Assembly: GCA_910586965.1 (NCBI GenBank)
Contig: CAJUMF010000025.1
Coordinates: 1 to 54,514, forward strand
Origin: an uncultured Dorea sp.
Lineage (GTDB): Bacteria; Bacillota; Clostridia; Lachnospirales; Lachnospiraceae
DNA length: 54,514 nt
Direction: 5' to 3'
The notes under the pieces are model-generated. The model ran no database searches. It was not told the DNA's origin and saw only the letters and a list, made by a program, of their open reading frames with translations. The number at the start of each line of letters is the position of its first letter. Within the stretch, counting starts at the first letter, position 1. Made by a program: the position numbers and the translations under genes. Of the stretch, positions 23,612 through 31,771 are shown one piece after another.

Positions 23612-24133
23612 ACCGTTGCCGTCCGGGCAGCGAAATGCAAAGGGAGGGAAGATTATTCCCACCCTTTGTAATGTTGTCGGGACGTTAATCTTATTTAGTG
23701 TGATCGCAACGTGTCTCCCGGCTGTATTGCCGCGGCTTTTGGGCTATGAGGTTTACAACGTGGTCAGCGGCAGCATGCAGCCTGAGATTCCCATCGGGAG
23801 CATCATCTACGTGAAACCGGCAGAGCCTGATAAGGTGCAGGAGGGGGATATCATCGCATTTCACAGCGAGGAATCAGTGATCACCCACCGTGTGATGAAG
23901 AACAAAGTGGTAGAAGGAAAGTTTACGACAAAGGGAGATGCGAACGCGAGGAAGATATGAATGATGTGCCGTACGGAGCCCTGATCGGAGAAGTGACATT
24001 CCACTGCCCGCTTTTGGGCGAGATGCTTTGGATCTATACGAGCACGGCGGGGAAGGCATATGCGGTCTGCTTTGCAGCCTGCGGCGCGATGTTTAATATC
24101 CTGGCGGGAAGGATGCGGGAGAGGGCAAGATGA
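23601..24133 (+). pseudogene. sipW: SipW-type signal peptidase I, frameshifted
   Basis: The first frame (23601-23960, 119 aa) has a membrane helix and Ser58 in VSGSMQPEI, then His96 in ITHRVM where bacterial enzymes have Lys. This Ser/His pattern marks the SipW/archaeal/ER type. It reaches TTKGDANAR and stops. The expected continuation (EDMNDVPYGALIGEV..., C-terminal membrane helix) is in the -1 frame and ends at 24133, overlapping the sortase start by ATGA. One missing base near 23,945-23,953 explains the break. No slippery heptamer is visible, so mutation, phase change or sequencing error is likelier than programmed shifting. Catalytic residues precede the break. Confidence 0.8.
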
Positions 24134-24918
24134 AAAAGGCGATCATACGGACGATCATGGCAGTGCTGCTGATTCTGTTTGTCGGCTCTGTCAGCGCGAT
24201 TATCTTTATAGTGAAACAATACCGGGACGACGAAAAGGTCTACGGTCAGGCGGCGGAGGACTTTACCAGAGAAAGTGAGATCAGGGACGGTGCAGACACT
24301 GCGCCTATTGTGGTGGATTTTGAGGCGCTGAAAAAGGAGAATGAGGATGTGATCGGGTGGATTTACTGTGAAGGTACAGTGATTGATTATCCGGTGCTCC
24401 AGGGGGATGACAATGACTACTATCTCCACCACACATATGACGGGAAAAAAAGTGTCTCAGGCGCAATCTTTGCGGATGCGGACAACAGTCCCGGATTCGC
24501 GGATTCCAACACGGTTATCTATGGGCATCACATGAAGAACAAGTCGATGTTCGCCACGATATCAAAGTGGGTAGAGCAGGAGTATTACGAAGAGCATCCG
24601 GTTATGTGGCTTTTGACTCCCGAGCAGGATTATAAGATTGTCCTGTTCAGTGAATATACGACATCGGCCTATTCGGATACCTATCTGATGTACCCTCAAC
24701 CGTGCCCGGAAATGGATGAATACCTGATGATGGCGGAAGAAAAGTCCAATTTTAAACCGGACCCTCAGTACGGCGGACAACTGGATCCTAATGCGCATTA
24801 TGTACTTCTTTCTACCTGTGCATATGTGTTCGACAATGCCAGGGACGTGCTTCACGGGAAACTTGTCCCGGTAAAGAGCGCAGGCGGAATCCCTGTGGGA
24901 GATTTGTATAGTGAATGA
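24130..24918 (+). CDS. srtB: Class B sortase
   Basis: 262 aa: one N-terminal membrane helix (~5-28), then a class B catalytic domain with DYPVLQGDDNDYYLHH, His133 (IYGHHMKNKS), Cys230 (LLSTCAY) and Arg238 (DNARDVLHG). Class B enzymes act on specialised substrates and, in some pilus systems, anchor the fibre base or polymerise non-LPxTG subunits. This cluster lacks a clear NPQTN-type substrate; the VVRTGD-type tail at 21985-22788 is the closest candidate. It overlaps the SipW gene by 4 bp. Confidence 0.92.
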   Translation: MKKAIIRTIMAVLLILFVGSVSAIIFIVKQYRDDEKVYGQAAEDFTRESEIRDGADTAPIVVDFEALKKENEDVIGWIYCEGTVIDYPVLQGDDNDYYLHHTYDGKKSVSGAIFADADNSPGFADSNTVIYGHHMKNKSMFATISKWVEQEYYEEHPVMWLLTPEQDYKIVLFSEYTTSAYSDTYLMYPQPCPEMDEYLMMAEEKSNFKPDPQYGGQLDPNAHYVLLSTCAYVFDNARDVLHGKLVPVKSAGGIPVGDLYSE

Positions 24919-24982
24919 TAGATATTCGGGAGAATGGATGAGCAGATAAGGGGGAAATGAGAGAAAGCAGGGGGATTAAGGC

Positions 24983-26200
24983 ATGAAGGAACAAAAAGAC
25001 AGTATCCTGCATGTGCAGATGTTTGGCAGCTTTTCCATGATCTGGAACGGGAAGCATATCACAGGCGGCTCCCGCTCCAGCGAGACACAGTTTGCTTATT
25101 TGATGCAGATTCTTCTGCACAACCGGAAAAGAGGAGTCAGCCGTGAGCAGTTAGAGAGAAATCTTTTCGAAGACCGGGATATAAAAGATTACCGCCATGC
25201 GGTGCGGACTGTGATCTATAACACAAAGAAAAGGCTGAAGGCGGCAGGACTTCCTGATGTCAATTATATCAGACAGCAGGACGGCGTCTATTACTGGACG
25301 GAGGACATAGCTGTGGAGGAGGATGCAGAAAAGCTTGACCTTCTTTATAGAAAGGCTCAGGAAGAGATAGATTCAGACCGGAAACTTCGGCTTTACTTAG
25401 AAGCATGCCATTGCTATACGGGCGAATTCCTGAAAAACCAGACAGCGGTAGTCTGGGTGGCGCAGGAGGCGAGGCGTTACAGAGAGATCTTCTGCTCCTG
25501 CACAGAAAAAGCTGCAGCTCTTCTGAGAGAATGCAGGGATTATCAGCAGATGGAGACGCTGGGGCGGTATGCGGCCAAGGTGAATCCTCTGGCGGATTGG
25601 GAAACGGTGACTATGGAAGCGCTGGCAGAGACAGGGCGCATCGAGGATGCCCTCCGGCTGTATGATGATACTGTGGAGTTCTATATGCAGGAAGGGGGAC
25701 TCCGTCCATCGGAACGTTTGATGGAGATGCTGAACAGGCTGGGCACACTGCTTGACCATCAATATGCACTGCTGGATGTCATTCAGGACAATCTGGCAGG
25801 GAACGAAGAGGATAAAAGCGGGTATTTCTGTTCATATCCGGTCTTTCAGGGAATCTACCGTATGGTGCGCCGGACAATGGAGAGGAGCGGGCAGTCGGTC
25901 CATCTGATGCTCTGCACCATCGTAGACAGCAAGGGGAACCCGATGAAAGACGGTCCGATGCTGTCGGAGCTGTCGGGGCGTCTGAAAGAGTCCATCGTCC
26001 GTTCTGTCCGCCGCAGTGATGCGATCAGCAGATACGGCAAGGGGCAGTGGCTGATTCTTTTGATGAATACGACAGTTGAAAACTGCCGGATACTCCAGAA
26101 AAGGATCAATTACCACTTTGTAGTAGGACGTCAGCGGACAGCAATCCAGTATCATGTCAGCAGCGTTATATGTACATCGGACGGCAGGAGGATTACATAG
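24983..26200 (+). CDS. BTAD-type transcriptional regulator
   Basis: 405 aa. The N-terminal winged-helix region (~8-105, LHVQMFGSFSMIWNGKHI start) is of the SARP/OmpR-like type. A helical BTAD/TPR domain (~110-250) follows. The C-terminal third (~285-400, VRRSDAISRYGKGQWLILLM) resembles a degenerate nucleotide-cyclase/GGDEF fold, with lower certainty. It probably activates or tunes the surface cluster in which it lies, in series with the DNA switch. No signal peptide or membrane segment. Confidence 0.75.
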   Translation: MKEQKDSILHVQMFGSFSMIWNGKHITGGSRSSETQFAYLMQILLHNRKRGVSREQLERNLFEDRDIKDYRHAVRTVIYNTKKRLKAAGLPDVNYIRQQDGVYYWTEDIAVEEDAEKLDLLYRKAQEEIDSDRKLRLYLEACHCYTGEFLKNQTAVVWVAQEARRYREIFCSCTEKAAALLRECRDYQQMETLGRYAAKVNPLADWETVTMEALAETGRIEDALRLYDDTVEFYMQEGGLRPSERLMEMLNRLGTLLDHQYALLDVIQDNLAGNEEDKSGYFCSYPVFQGIYRMVRRTMERSGQSVHLMLCTIVDSKGNPMKDGPMLSELSGRLKESIVRSVRRSDAISRYGKGQWLILLMNTTVENCRILQKRINYHFVVGRQRTAIQYHVSSVICTSDGRRIT

Positions 26201-26248
26201 AAGGATGAGTGCGAAGGAACAGAAAGATTCGGCGAAAGGGTGAAGGAT

Positions 26249-26731
26249 ATGGACAGGTCACAATGGTATATAGGCGCTCCCAACGGCGTCGTGCTGTGTG
26301 TGGATGATGCGGGTGAATACTGGATGAAGGGCAGGTCATATCATGCTTATAGTAAAGAGGCGGAAAGATTCACCAATATGAACCAGTTCCTGTTAGGGCT
26401 GGAAGATTTTTTTGATTCCATCTCTTTCCCGCACCCGTCTGTGAATGAGCGTACATTTCAAGATAAAGAACCAGCGGTAATACTCAGAAAGGAAAAGGTG
26501 AGAGTCATGAGTGACGAAGAACTGTTAAGTAAGCACGGCTATCTGGGAACATTTGTCATACGTGTGCAGCACAGACAGCACAGTAGCTGGCAGGGGCGCA
26601 TTACATGGTTGGATAAAAATAAGACATTATACTTTCGTTCCGTGTGGGAGATGGTCAAGATGATCGCCAGTGCGCTTGCGGAAGTCAAGGATGATGAAGG
26701 TGAGTCTGAGGAAAGCTGGACAGAAGAATAG
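26249..26731 (+). CDS. Unknown protein of the surface cluster
   Basis: 160 aa from ATG 26249 (AAAGGG 8 bases upstream; a GTG at 26240 is also possible). It begins MDRSQWYIGAPNGVVLCVDD and ends in an acidic tail ESEESWTEE. It has no signal peptide or membrane helix. The residues SSWQGRITWLDKNKTLYFRS suggest a compact beta-rich domain. I do not recognise the family. Its place between the regulator and the wall hydrolase suggests a regulatory or adaptor role. Confidence 0.65.
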   Translation: MDRSQWYIGAPNGVVLCVDDAGEYWMKGRSYHAYSKEAERFTNMNQFLLGLEDFFDSISFPHPSVNERTFQDKEPAVILRKEKVRVMSDEELLSKHGYLGTFVIRVQHRQHSSWQGRITWLDKNKTLYFRSVWEMVKMIASALAEVKDDEGESEESWTEE

Positions 26732-26789
26732 ATATGAATAATCAATATGAATAATCAGTAAAATTGCAACAGAAAGGAATTGATTCAGG

Positions 26790-28823
26790 ATGAAGTATCC
26801 CAAATTTCTGCAGGTGCTGGCGCTTGCAGCGGTAGTTACAACATCGATACCGCTGACAGATGCGTCAGTACATGCGTCAGATTCAAAAGAAACGCCGAAG
26901 GAGTATGAGGCACGTACAGAGTACAGTCTGCCGGAGGGTTATCACTATGTGCTGAGCGACGGTAAGTACGTGGTATTTGCCGAGGACGGCAAGGTGAAGA
27001 TTGAGAAGGATGAGGCGAAGAAAGCCGAAGTAAAGAAAGCCGAGCCGAAGAAAGCCGAGGTAAAGAAGGCAGAGCTGGAGAAGACAGAAGAAAAGAAGGC
27101 GGAGCCGGAGAAGACAGAAGAGAAGGAGGCACCGGAGAAGGCGGAGCCGGAGAAGACAGAAGAAAAGAAGGCGGAGTCTGAGACAGCGGAGCCCAAGAAG
27201 GCAGAAGAAAAGAACGAGGAAAAATCGGAAGATGAGAAAGCAGAGCCTGCGACGGGCGAGCTTAAGAAGGCAGAAGAAAAGAACGAGGAATCTTCCGAGA
27301 ACTCTGGCAGGGAGATCATAACGACAGAAGACAGCGTATCTGACAGTGGGAATTCTGGCAGGGAGATTATAATGATGGAAGACAACGCAGAAGAATCTGG
27401 CGCAGAGAACCCGGACGAAAGCGGAGAAACACCTGACAGCGGAAACCCGGACGGGGAAAATCCCGGCGGAAGCGGAGAGACGCCAGACGGCGGCAATCCA
27501 GATGGGGAGAATCCTGGTGGAAGCATAGAGAACCCGGACGAGGAGAATCCTGGCGGAAGCATAGAGAATCCGGACGAGGAAAATCCTGGCGGAAGCATAG
27601 AGAATCCGGACGAGGAGAATCCTGGCGGAAGCATAGAGAATCCAGATGAGGAGAATCCAGACGGAATCCCGGGCCAACCCGGCGGGGTATCCGGCAGTGA
27701 AACAGACAATACCGAAGGTATCCGGAACCCGGGAGAGACAGGTGCGGAGATGAGCGCACGGGATCCAAAGGCTGAGGAGACACAAAATAAAGTGTCCCGC
27801 AAAAAGATTAAGAAGACGGACAGACTGAAACCCCGTGAGGTGAAGAAAACGTTTGAGCTGGATTACGAGGCATCTAAGCCCTTTTCCCAGATCGGAGAGC
27901 GTATCTGCTATAATGTGGAGGTGCCGATTGAGGGTCTGCCGCCGTTTATCACTCAGGAGATGGTGGTAGGGGCGTTAAAGACGCAGGATGAGACGGGTTA
28001 TCCGGCATCGGTGACGATTGCCCAGATCATCAATGAGTCCGGTTACGGGAAATACGGACCGGGGGGAGAGAACGGTCAGGGGCTTTCCTATCTTGCTTAT
28101 CAGTACTGCAACCTTTTTGGTATCAAGGGAACGGGAACGGCGGGAAGTGCCCGGATGAATACGAAGGAAATGACGCCCGGCGGCCAGACATATTCCATAC
28201 AGGCAGGATTCCGCGCGTACAATACATATATGGAATGTATCGAGGACCGCAGCGAGCTTTTGACAAAAGTATATTCTGACTTAACAGAGAATGTCACGGA
28301 CGCCAATACATTTGCCGTAAGGATAGGCGGAAGATGGGCGACGGGAATCCATTACGGAGAGAACCTTATCGATACGATGGAGACGTATGACCTCTATCGT
28401 CTGGATGATATGACGCTGATTGACTTCAGCAAGATGATCGGTACTTTTGCTAATCCGTGTCCGGGTTCCCGGGTTACCAGTAATTTTGGTTACCGGAGCT
28501 TTGACAATAAATTCCACAAGGGGATTGACCTTGGCACTGGCTCTCAGAACATCCCGACCTATGCCGCAGAGGCAGGAACCGTTATGTTTGCGGGAAGTGC
28601 GGGAAATGCCGGCAATCTTATCACAATAGACCACGGTGATGGGCTGGTGACAAAATACATGCATCACTCGCAGATCTATGTAAAGCTGGGGCAGAAGGTG
28701 GAGAAAGGACAGCAGATCGGGCTTTCCGGGACGACAGGACGCTCCACCGGCAACCATCTCCATTTCCAGATAGAGAAGTACGGCGTAGCTTTGGATCCAT
28801 CGATTTATCTGATGAAAGAATAA
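26790..28823 (+). CDS. Secreted glucosaminidase plus M23 endopeptidase
   Basis: 677 aa. Signal peptide (to ~residue 30), then a KKAE/EKTE-type charged stalk (~70-170) and a Gly/Pro/Asn repeat stalk (~210-300). A glucosaminidase-like domain (~385-500, TIAQIINESGYGKYGPGG with catalytic-type Glu) follows. Last is an M23 metallopeptidase domain with H576-x3-D580 (HKGIDLG) and H656-x-H658 (HLHFQ) as zinc ligands. A bifunctional peptidoglycan hydrolase that could open the wall for fibre passage. It ends the cluster just before a 28-bp palindrome. Confidence 0.9.
   Translation: MKYPKFLQVLALAAVVTTSIPLTDASVHASDSKETPKEYEARTEYSLPEGYHYVLSDGKYVVFAEDGKVKIEKDEAKKAEVKKAEPKKAEVKKAELEKTEEKKAEPEKTEEKEAPEKAEPEKTEEKKAESETAEPKKAEEKNEEKSEDEKAEPATGELKKAEEKNEESSENSGREIITTEDSVSDSGNSGREIIMMEDNAEESGAENPDESGETPDSGNPDGENPGGSGETPDGGNPDGENPGGSIENPDEENPGGSIENPDEENPGGSIENPDEENPGGSIENPDEENPDGIPGQPGGVSGSETDNTEGIRNPGETGAEMSARDPKAEETQNKVSRKKIKKTDRLKPREVKKTFELDYEASKPFSQIGERICYNVEVPIEGLPPFITQEMVVGALKTQDETGYPASVTIAQIINESGYGKYGPGGENGQGLSYLAYQYCNLFGIKGTGTAGSARMNTKEMTPGGQTYSIQAGFRAYNTYMECIEDRSELLTKVYSDLTENVTDANTFAVRIGGRWATGIHYGENLIDTMETYDLYRLDDMTLIDFSKMIGTFANPCPGSRVTSNFGYRSFDNKFHKGIDLGTGSQNIPTYAAEAGTVMFAGSAGNAGNLITIDHGDGLVTKYMHHSQIYVKLGQKVEKGQQIGLSGTTGRSTGNHLHFQIEKYGVALDPSIYLMKE
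27510..27653 (+). repeat. Four tandem 36-bp repeats in the hydrolase stalk
   Basis: Consecutive copies at 27510, 27546, 27582 and 27618, each encoding NPGGSIENPDEE with few base differences. In frame, so copy-number change would lengthen or shorten the stalk. Confidence 0.92.
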
Positions 28824-28829
28824 TAAATA

Positions 28830-28857
28830 CGGACCGGATAGTATACTATCCGGTCCG
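28830..28857. terminator. Bidirectional palindromic terminator
   Basis: A perfect 28-bp palindrome with half-site CGGACCGGATAGTA, between convergent genes, followed on + by ATGGCTTTTT. The stop codon of the minus-strand TetR gene lies inside it. Confidence 0.8.
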
Positions 28858-29445
28858 ATGGCTTTTTATGATCAGCCTTACTGACCGGTATAGAAACGGC
28901 TTGTACGCATCAATCGGCAGCGGCTCATTGTAAAGGACGGAGTTGTACCCGGCGGAGCCCGCCAGCTCTACGATGGTAAAGAGCATCACATCCACGTCTG
29001 CGTAGGTATATTCGTCCTGCTCTACAAGTTCTAAGAACTTCTCGTAAAACTCCCGGTTGCTGTTTTCTCCGGTAAGAAGGGTAGAGCGCAGAGCGCCCAT
29101 CACCAGATTTTTTGAGATGAAGTTCAGAAGAGGCTTATTGTCCACAAGCAGATCTATAATATGATTGATGATAAAGATCAGCTCATCCTCAAGCCCGGTG
29201 ATGCCCGATTCTTCCAAAGCCGCCCCGGCTGCGGCAAAAAGCTCGTTGGTCTTATGGGCGATGAGCTTATTTTTTATGTCATATTTGTCTTTGAAATATA
29301 AGTAAAATGTTCCCTTGGCAACTCCGGCCTTTTCTACGATATCGGAGATGGCGGTGGAGTTGATGCCTTTTGTAGTGAACAACTCGTAGGCGGTATTGAA
29401 GAGCGCCTCTTTTTTCTTCTTTTTGTTTTCATCTACTTTTCCCAT
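28846..29445 (-). CDS. TetR/AcrR repressor of the MMPL operon
   Basis: The start ATG at 29445 (MGKVDENKKKKKEALFN) is chosen for its GGAAGGAG eight bases upstream; 199 aa. The N-terminal TetR helix-turn-helix is KEALFNTAYELFTTKGINST and AGVAKGTFYLYFKDKYD; the C-terminal ligand domain is helical. Divergent from the MMPL exporter gene, with five matching operators over both promoters, so it very likely represses both. The ligand is unknown. Confidence 0.92.
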   Translation of the reverse strand: MGKVDENKKKKKEALFNTAYELFTTKGINSTAISDIVEKAGVAKGTFYLYFKDKYDIKNKLIAHKTNELFAAAGAALEESGITGLEDELIFIINHIIDLLVDNKPLLNFISKNLVMGALRSTLLTGENSNREFYEKFLELVEQDEYTYADVDVMLFTIVELAGSAGYNSVLYNEPLPIDAYKPFLYRSVRLIIKSHRTG

Positions 29446-29501
29446 AAATACAGCTCCTTCCCGGCTGTGAAATCTACAATATAATCCATGTGTCAACTTG
29501 T

Positions 29502-29530
29502 ATTATATTAGCAAAATGACCAAAAGTCAA
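29502..29530 (-). promoter_or_regulatory. Promoter of the TetR gene
   Basis: On the minus strand TTGACT (29530-29525)-17 bp-TATAAT (29507-29502). Operator 1 (29517-29529) overlaps its -35. Confidence 0.75.
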
Positions 29531-29637
29531 ATAAATATGACCAAAAGTCAAATAAATATGACCAAAAGTCAAAAAATATATTGACTAATGGTCATATTTG
29601 CGTTATAGTACATTTCAGAAAGAATGACCAGTAGTCA
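29517..29637. promoter_or_regulatory. Five TGAC-N5-GTCA operators
   Basis: Sites at 29517-29529, 29538-29550, 29559-29571 (all TGACCAAAAGTCA, exactly 21 bp apart), 29582-29594 (TGACTAATGGTCA) and 29625-29637 (TGACCAGTAGTCA). Two-turn spacing suits cooperative binding on one DNA face. Confidence 0.85.
29581..29609 (+). promoter_or_regulatory. Promoter of the MMPL operon
   Basis: TTGACT (29581-29586)-17 bp-TATAGT (29604-29609). Operator 4 covers its -35 and operator 5 lies just downstream. Confidence 0.8.
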
Positions 29638-29659
29638 TAACAGAAAGGGAGAATGATGA

Positions 29660-31771
29660 ATGAATAAGTTTGGAAAGGCGGTAGTAAAGTGCCGGGCAGT
29701 CATATTGATCGCCAGTATATTGCTACTCATTCCGGCAGTGTTTGGTTATATCCATACGAGGGTCAATTATGATGTCCTTACCTATCTGCCGAAGGAGATT
29801 GAGACGATGAAAGGGCAGGATATCATGATCGAAGATTTTGGTATCGGTGCGTTTTCCATGCTGATGGTAGACGGGATGGAGCCAAAAGATGTAGCTGCCC
29901 TAAAGGCTGAGGTTGAGAAGGTGGAGCATGTGGAGAAGGTACTGTGGTATGATTCTATTGCAGATATCTCTATGCCCCAGAGTATGCTGCCGGATAAGAT
30001 CTATAAAGTATTTAATTCGGATAAGGGGACGATGATGGCGGTCTTTTTCGATGAAGGTACATCGTCGGACGGGACTATGGAGGCGATCGGAAAGATCCGA
30101 GGGCTGACTGGCAAGCAGTGTTTTTTAAGCGGGATGTCGGCAATTGTTACCGATACAAAAGAGTTATCGGAAAAGGAGACGCCGATCTATGTACTGATAG
30201 CGGTGATTCTTTCTTCTATAGTACTTGCAGTTACGATGGAATCTTTCGTGGTGCCTGTGCTGTTCCTTTTAAGTATCGGAATCGCTATTATCTATAATCT
30301 GGGAAGCAATATTGTGTTCGGGGAGATTTCTTATATCACAAAGGCGTTGGCGGCAGTATTGCAGCTTGGGGTTACGATGGACTATTCCATCTTCCTGATG
30401 CACAGCTACGAAGAGCAGCAGGCGGAATGCGGGGGAGATAAGAAGGAGGCTATGGCCCGCGCCATCAGCCAGACATTTTCCTCTGTCATCGGAAGTTCTA
30501 TTACAACAGTTGCCGGGTTTATCGCGCTGTGTTTTATGAGCTTTACCCTTGGGAAAGATATTGGCATCGTCATGGCAAAGGGTGTAGTCTTAGGTGTCAT
30601 TACCTGCGTGACTATCCTGCCTTCTATGATACTGGTCTGTGATAAATTGATCGAAAAGACAAAGCATAAGCCGCTGTTGCCGAATATTAACCGGATCTCC
30701 CAGAGAGTGACGAAGCATTATCTCGTCTATGTGGTACTGTTTTTAGTCCTTTTGTTTCCGGCAATCTATGGGAACAATCACACGGGCGTTTATTATAACT
30801 TAGATGAAACTCTCCCGAAGGAGCTGCCGTGTATCATCGCCAATGAGAAGCTGAAAGCGGATTATGATATGAATACGACCCATATCCTGTTGGTTGACAG
30901 CGATGTTCCTTCTTCGGACGTGGGACGGATGCTTAAGGAGATTGAGAAGGTAGACGGTGTAAAATGGGCGCTGGGTCTTGACAGCCTTATCGGTCCGGCT
31001 GTTCCGGCAAGCATGATCCCTAAGTCTGTGACGGAGCTTCTGAAAAATGATAAATATCAGATGGTACTGATCAATTCAATCTACAAGGTGGCGTCCGATG
31101 AGGTGAATAAGCAGGTAGATGAGATCAATGCTGTTCTGGATAAATATGATAAGGGTGCGATGCTGGTTGGAGAGGCACCTCTGACGAAGGATCTGATCGA
31201 TATTACGGACACGGATTTTAAGACGGTAAGTTTTGTGTCTATCGGGATTATATTTGTGATTATATTTATCCTGTTCCGGTCCATCTCACTGCCGGTAATC
31301 CTGGTGGGAGTGATCGAATTTGCTATCTTCGTGAACATGGGAATCCCGTTCTATACGGGGACGACGCTTCCCTTTGTGGCTTCCATCGTCATCGGGACGA
31401 TACAGCTCGGAGCGACGGTGGATTACGCCATACTGATGACGACCAGATATAAGCGGGAGAGGAGCCTTGGGGCGGCCAAATACGAGGCCATTACCATCGC
31501 GCATCAGGCGTCGGCACAGTCTATCATCGTCAGCGCTTTAAGTTTCTTCGCAGCGACGATCGGGGTTGGATTCTACTCCAACATTGATATGATCAGTTCC
31601 CTGTGTATCCTGATGGCCAGGGGAGCGATCATCAGTATGGTGGTAGTTGTGTTTGTACTGCCGTCCATGTTCATGGTATTTGATAAGGTGATTGTAAAAA
31701 CAAGTAGTGGTTTCCTGCCGAAGAGGCAGCAGAAAGGCAAGACAATAGGAGGTATGGTTCATGAAAAATAA
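29660..31771 (+). CDS. MMPL/RND-family exporter
   Basis: 703 aa with two repeated halves, each a membrane helix, an extracellular domain and a bundle of five helices. The conserved intramembrane Asp occurs in both halves (LGVTMDYSIFL and LGATVDYAILM). MMPL proteins export lipids or drugs using the proton gradient. Overlap of 11 bp with the heptad-repeat gene marks an operon. The TetR gene and operator array upstream show ligand-inducible control. Confidence 0.93.
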   Translation: MNKFGKAVVKCRAVILIASILLLIPAVFGYIHTRVNYDVLTYLPKEIETMKGQDIMIEDFGIGAFSMLMVDGMEPKDVAALKAEVEKVEHVEKVLWYDSIADISMPQSMLPDKIYKVFNSDKGTMMAVFFDEGTSSDGTMEAIGKIRGLTGKQCFLSGMSAIVTDTKELSEKETPIYVLIAVILSSIVLAVTMESFVVPVLFLLSIGIAIIYNLGSNIVFGEISYITKALAAVLQLGVTMDYSIFLMHSYEEQQAECGGDKKEAMARAISQTFSSVIGSSITTVAGFIALCFMSFTLGKDIGIVMAKGVVLGVITCVTILPSMILVCDKLIEKTKHKPLLPNINRISQRVTKHYLVYVVLFLVLLFPAIYGNNHTGVYYNLDETLPKELPCIIANEKLKADYDMNTTHILLVDSDVPSSDVGRMLKEIEKVDGVKWALGLDSLIGPAVPASMIPKSVTELLKNDKYQMVLINSIYKVASDEVNKQVDEINAVLDKYDKGAMLVGEAPLTKDLIDITDTDFKTVSFVSIGIIFVIIFILFRSISLPVILVGVIEFAIFVNMGIPFYTGTTLPFVASIVIGTIQLGATVDYAILMTTRYKRERSLGAAKYEAITIAHQASAQSIIVSALSFFAATIGVGFYSNIDMISSLCILMARGAIISMVVVVFVLPSMFMVFDKVIVKTSSGFLPKRQQKGKTIGGMVHEK

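Noticed and set aside
23601..24133. Programmed -1 frameshifting in the SipW-type gene
   Set aside because: The shift is in the right direction, but no slippery heptamer or nearby stimulatory stem was found at 23,940-23,960.
27001..27660. Repeat arrays as CRISPR
   Set aside because: Repeats are contiguous, in frame and encode a charged or Pro/Gly-rich stalk; there are no spacers or cas genes.
26883..27802. Long antisense ORFs of about 300 residues opposite the hydrolase stalk
   Set aside because: They mirror the repeat-coding DNA (Ser/Pro or Leu/Arg low complexity) and have no ribosome binding site; shadows of the repeats.
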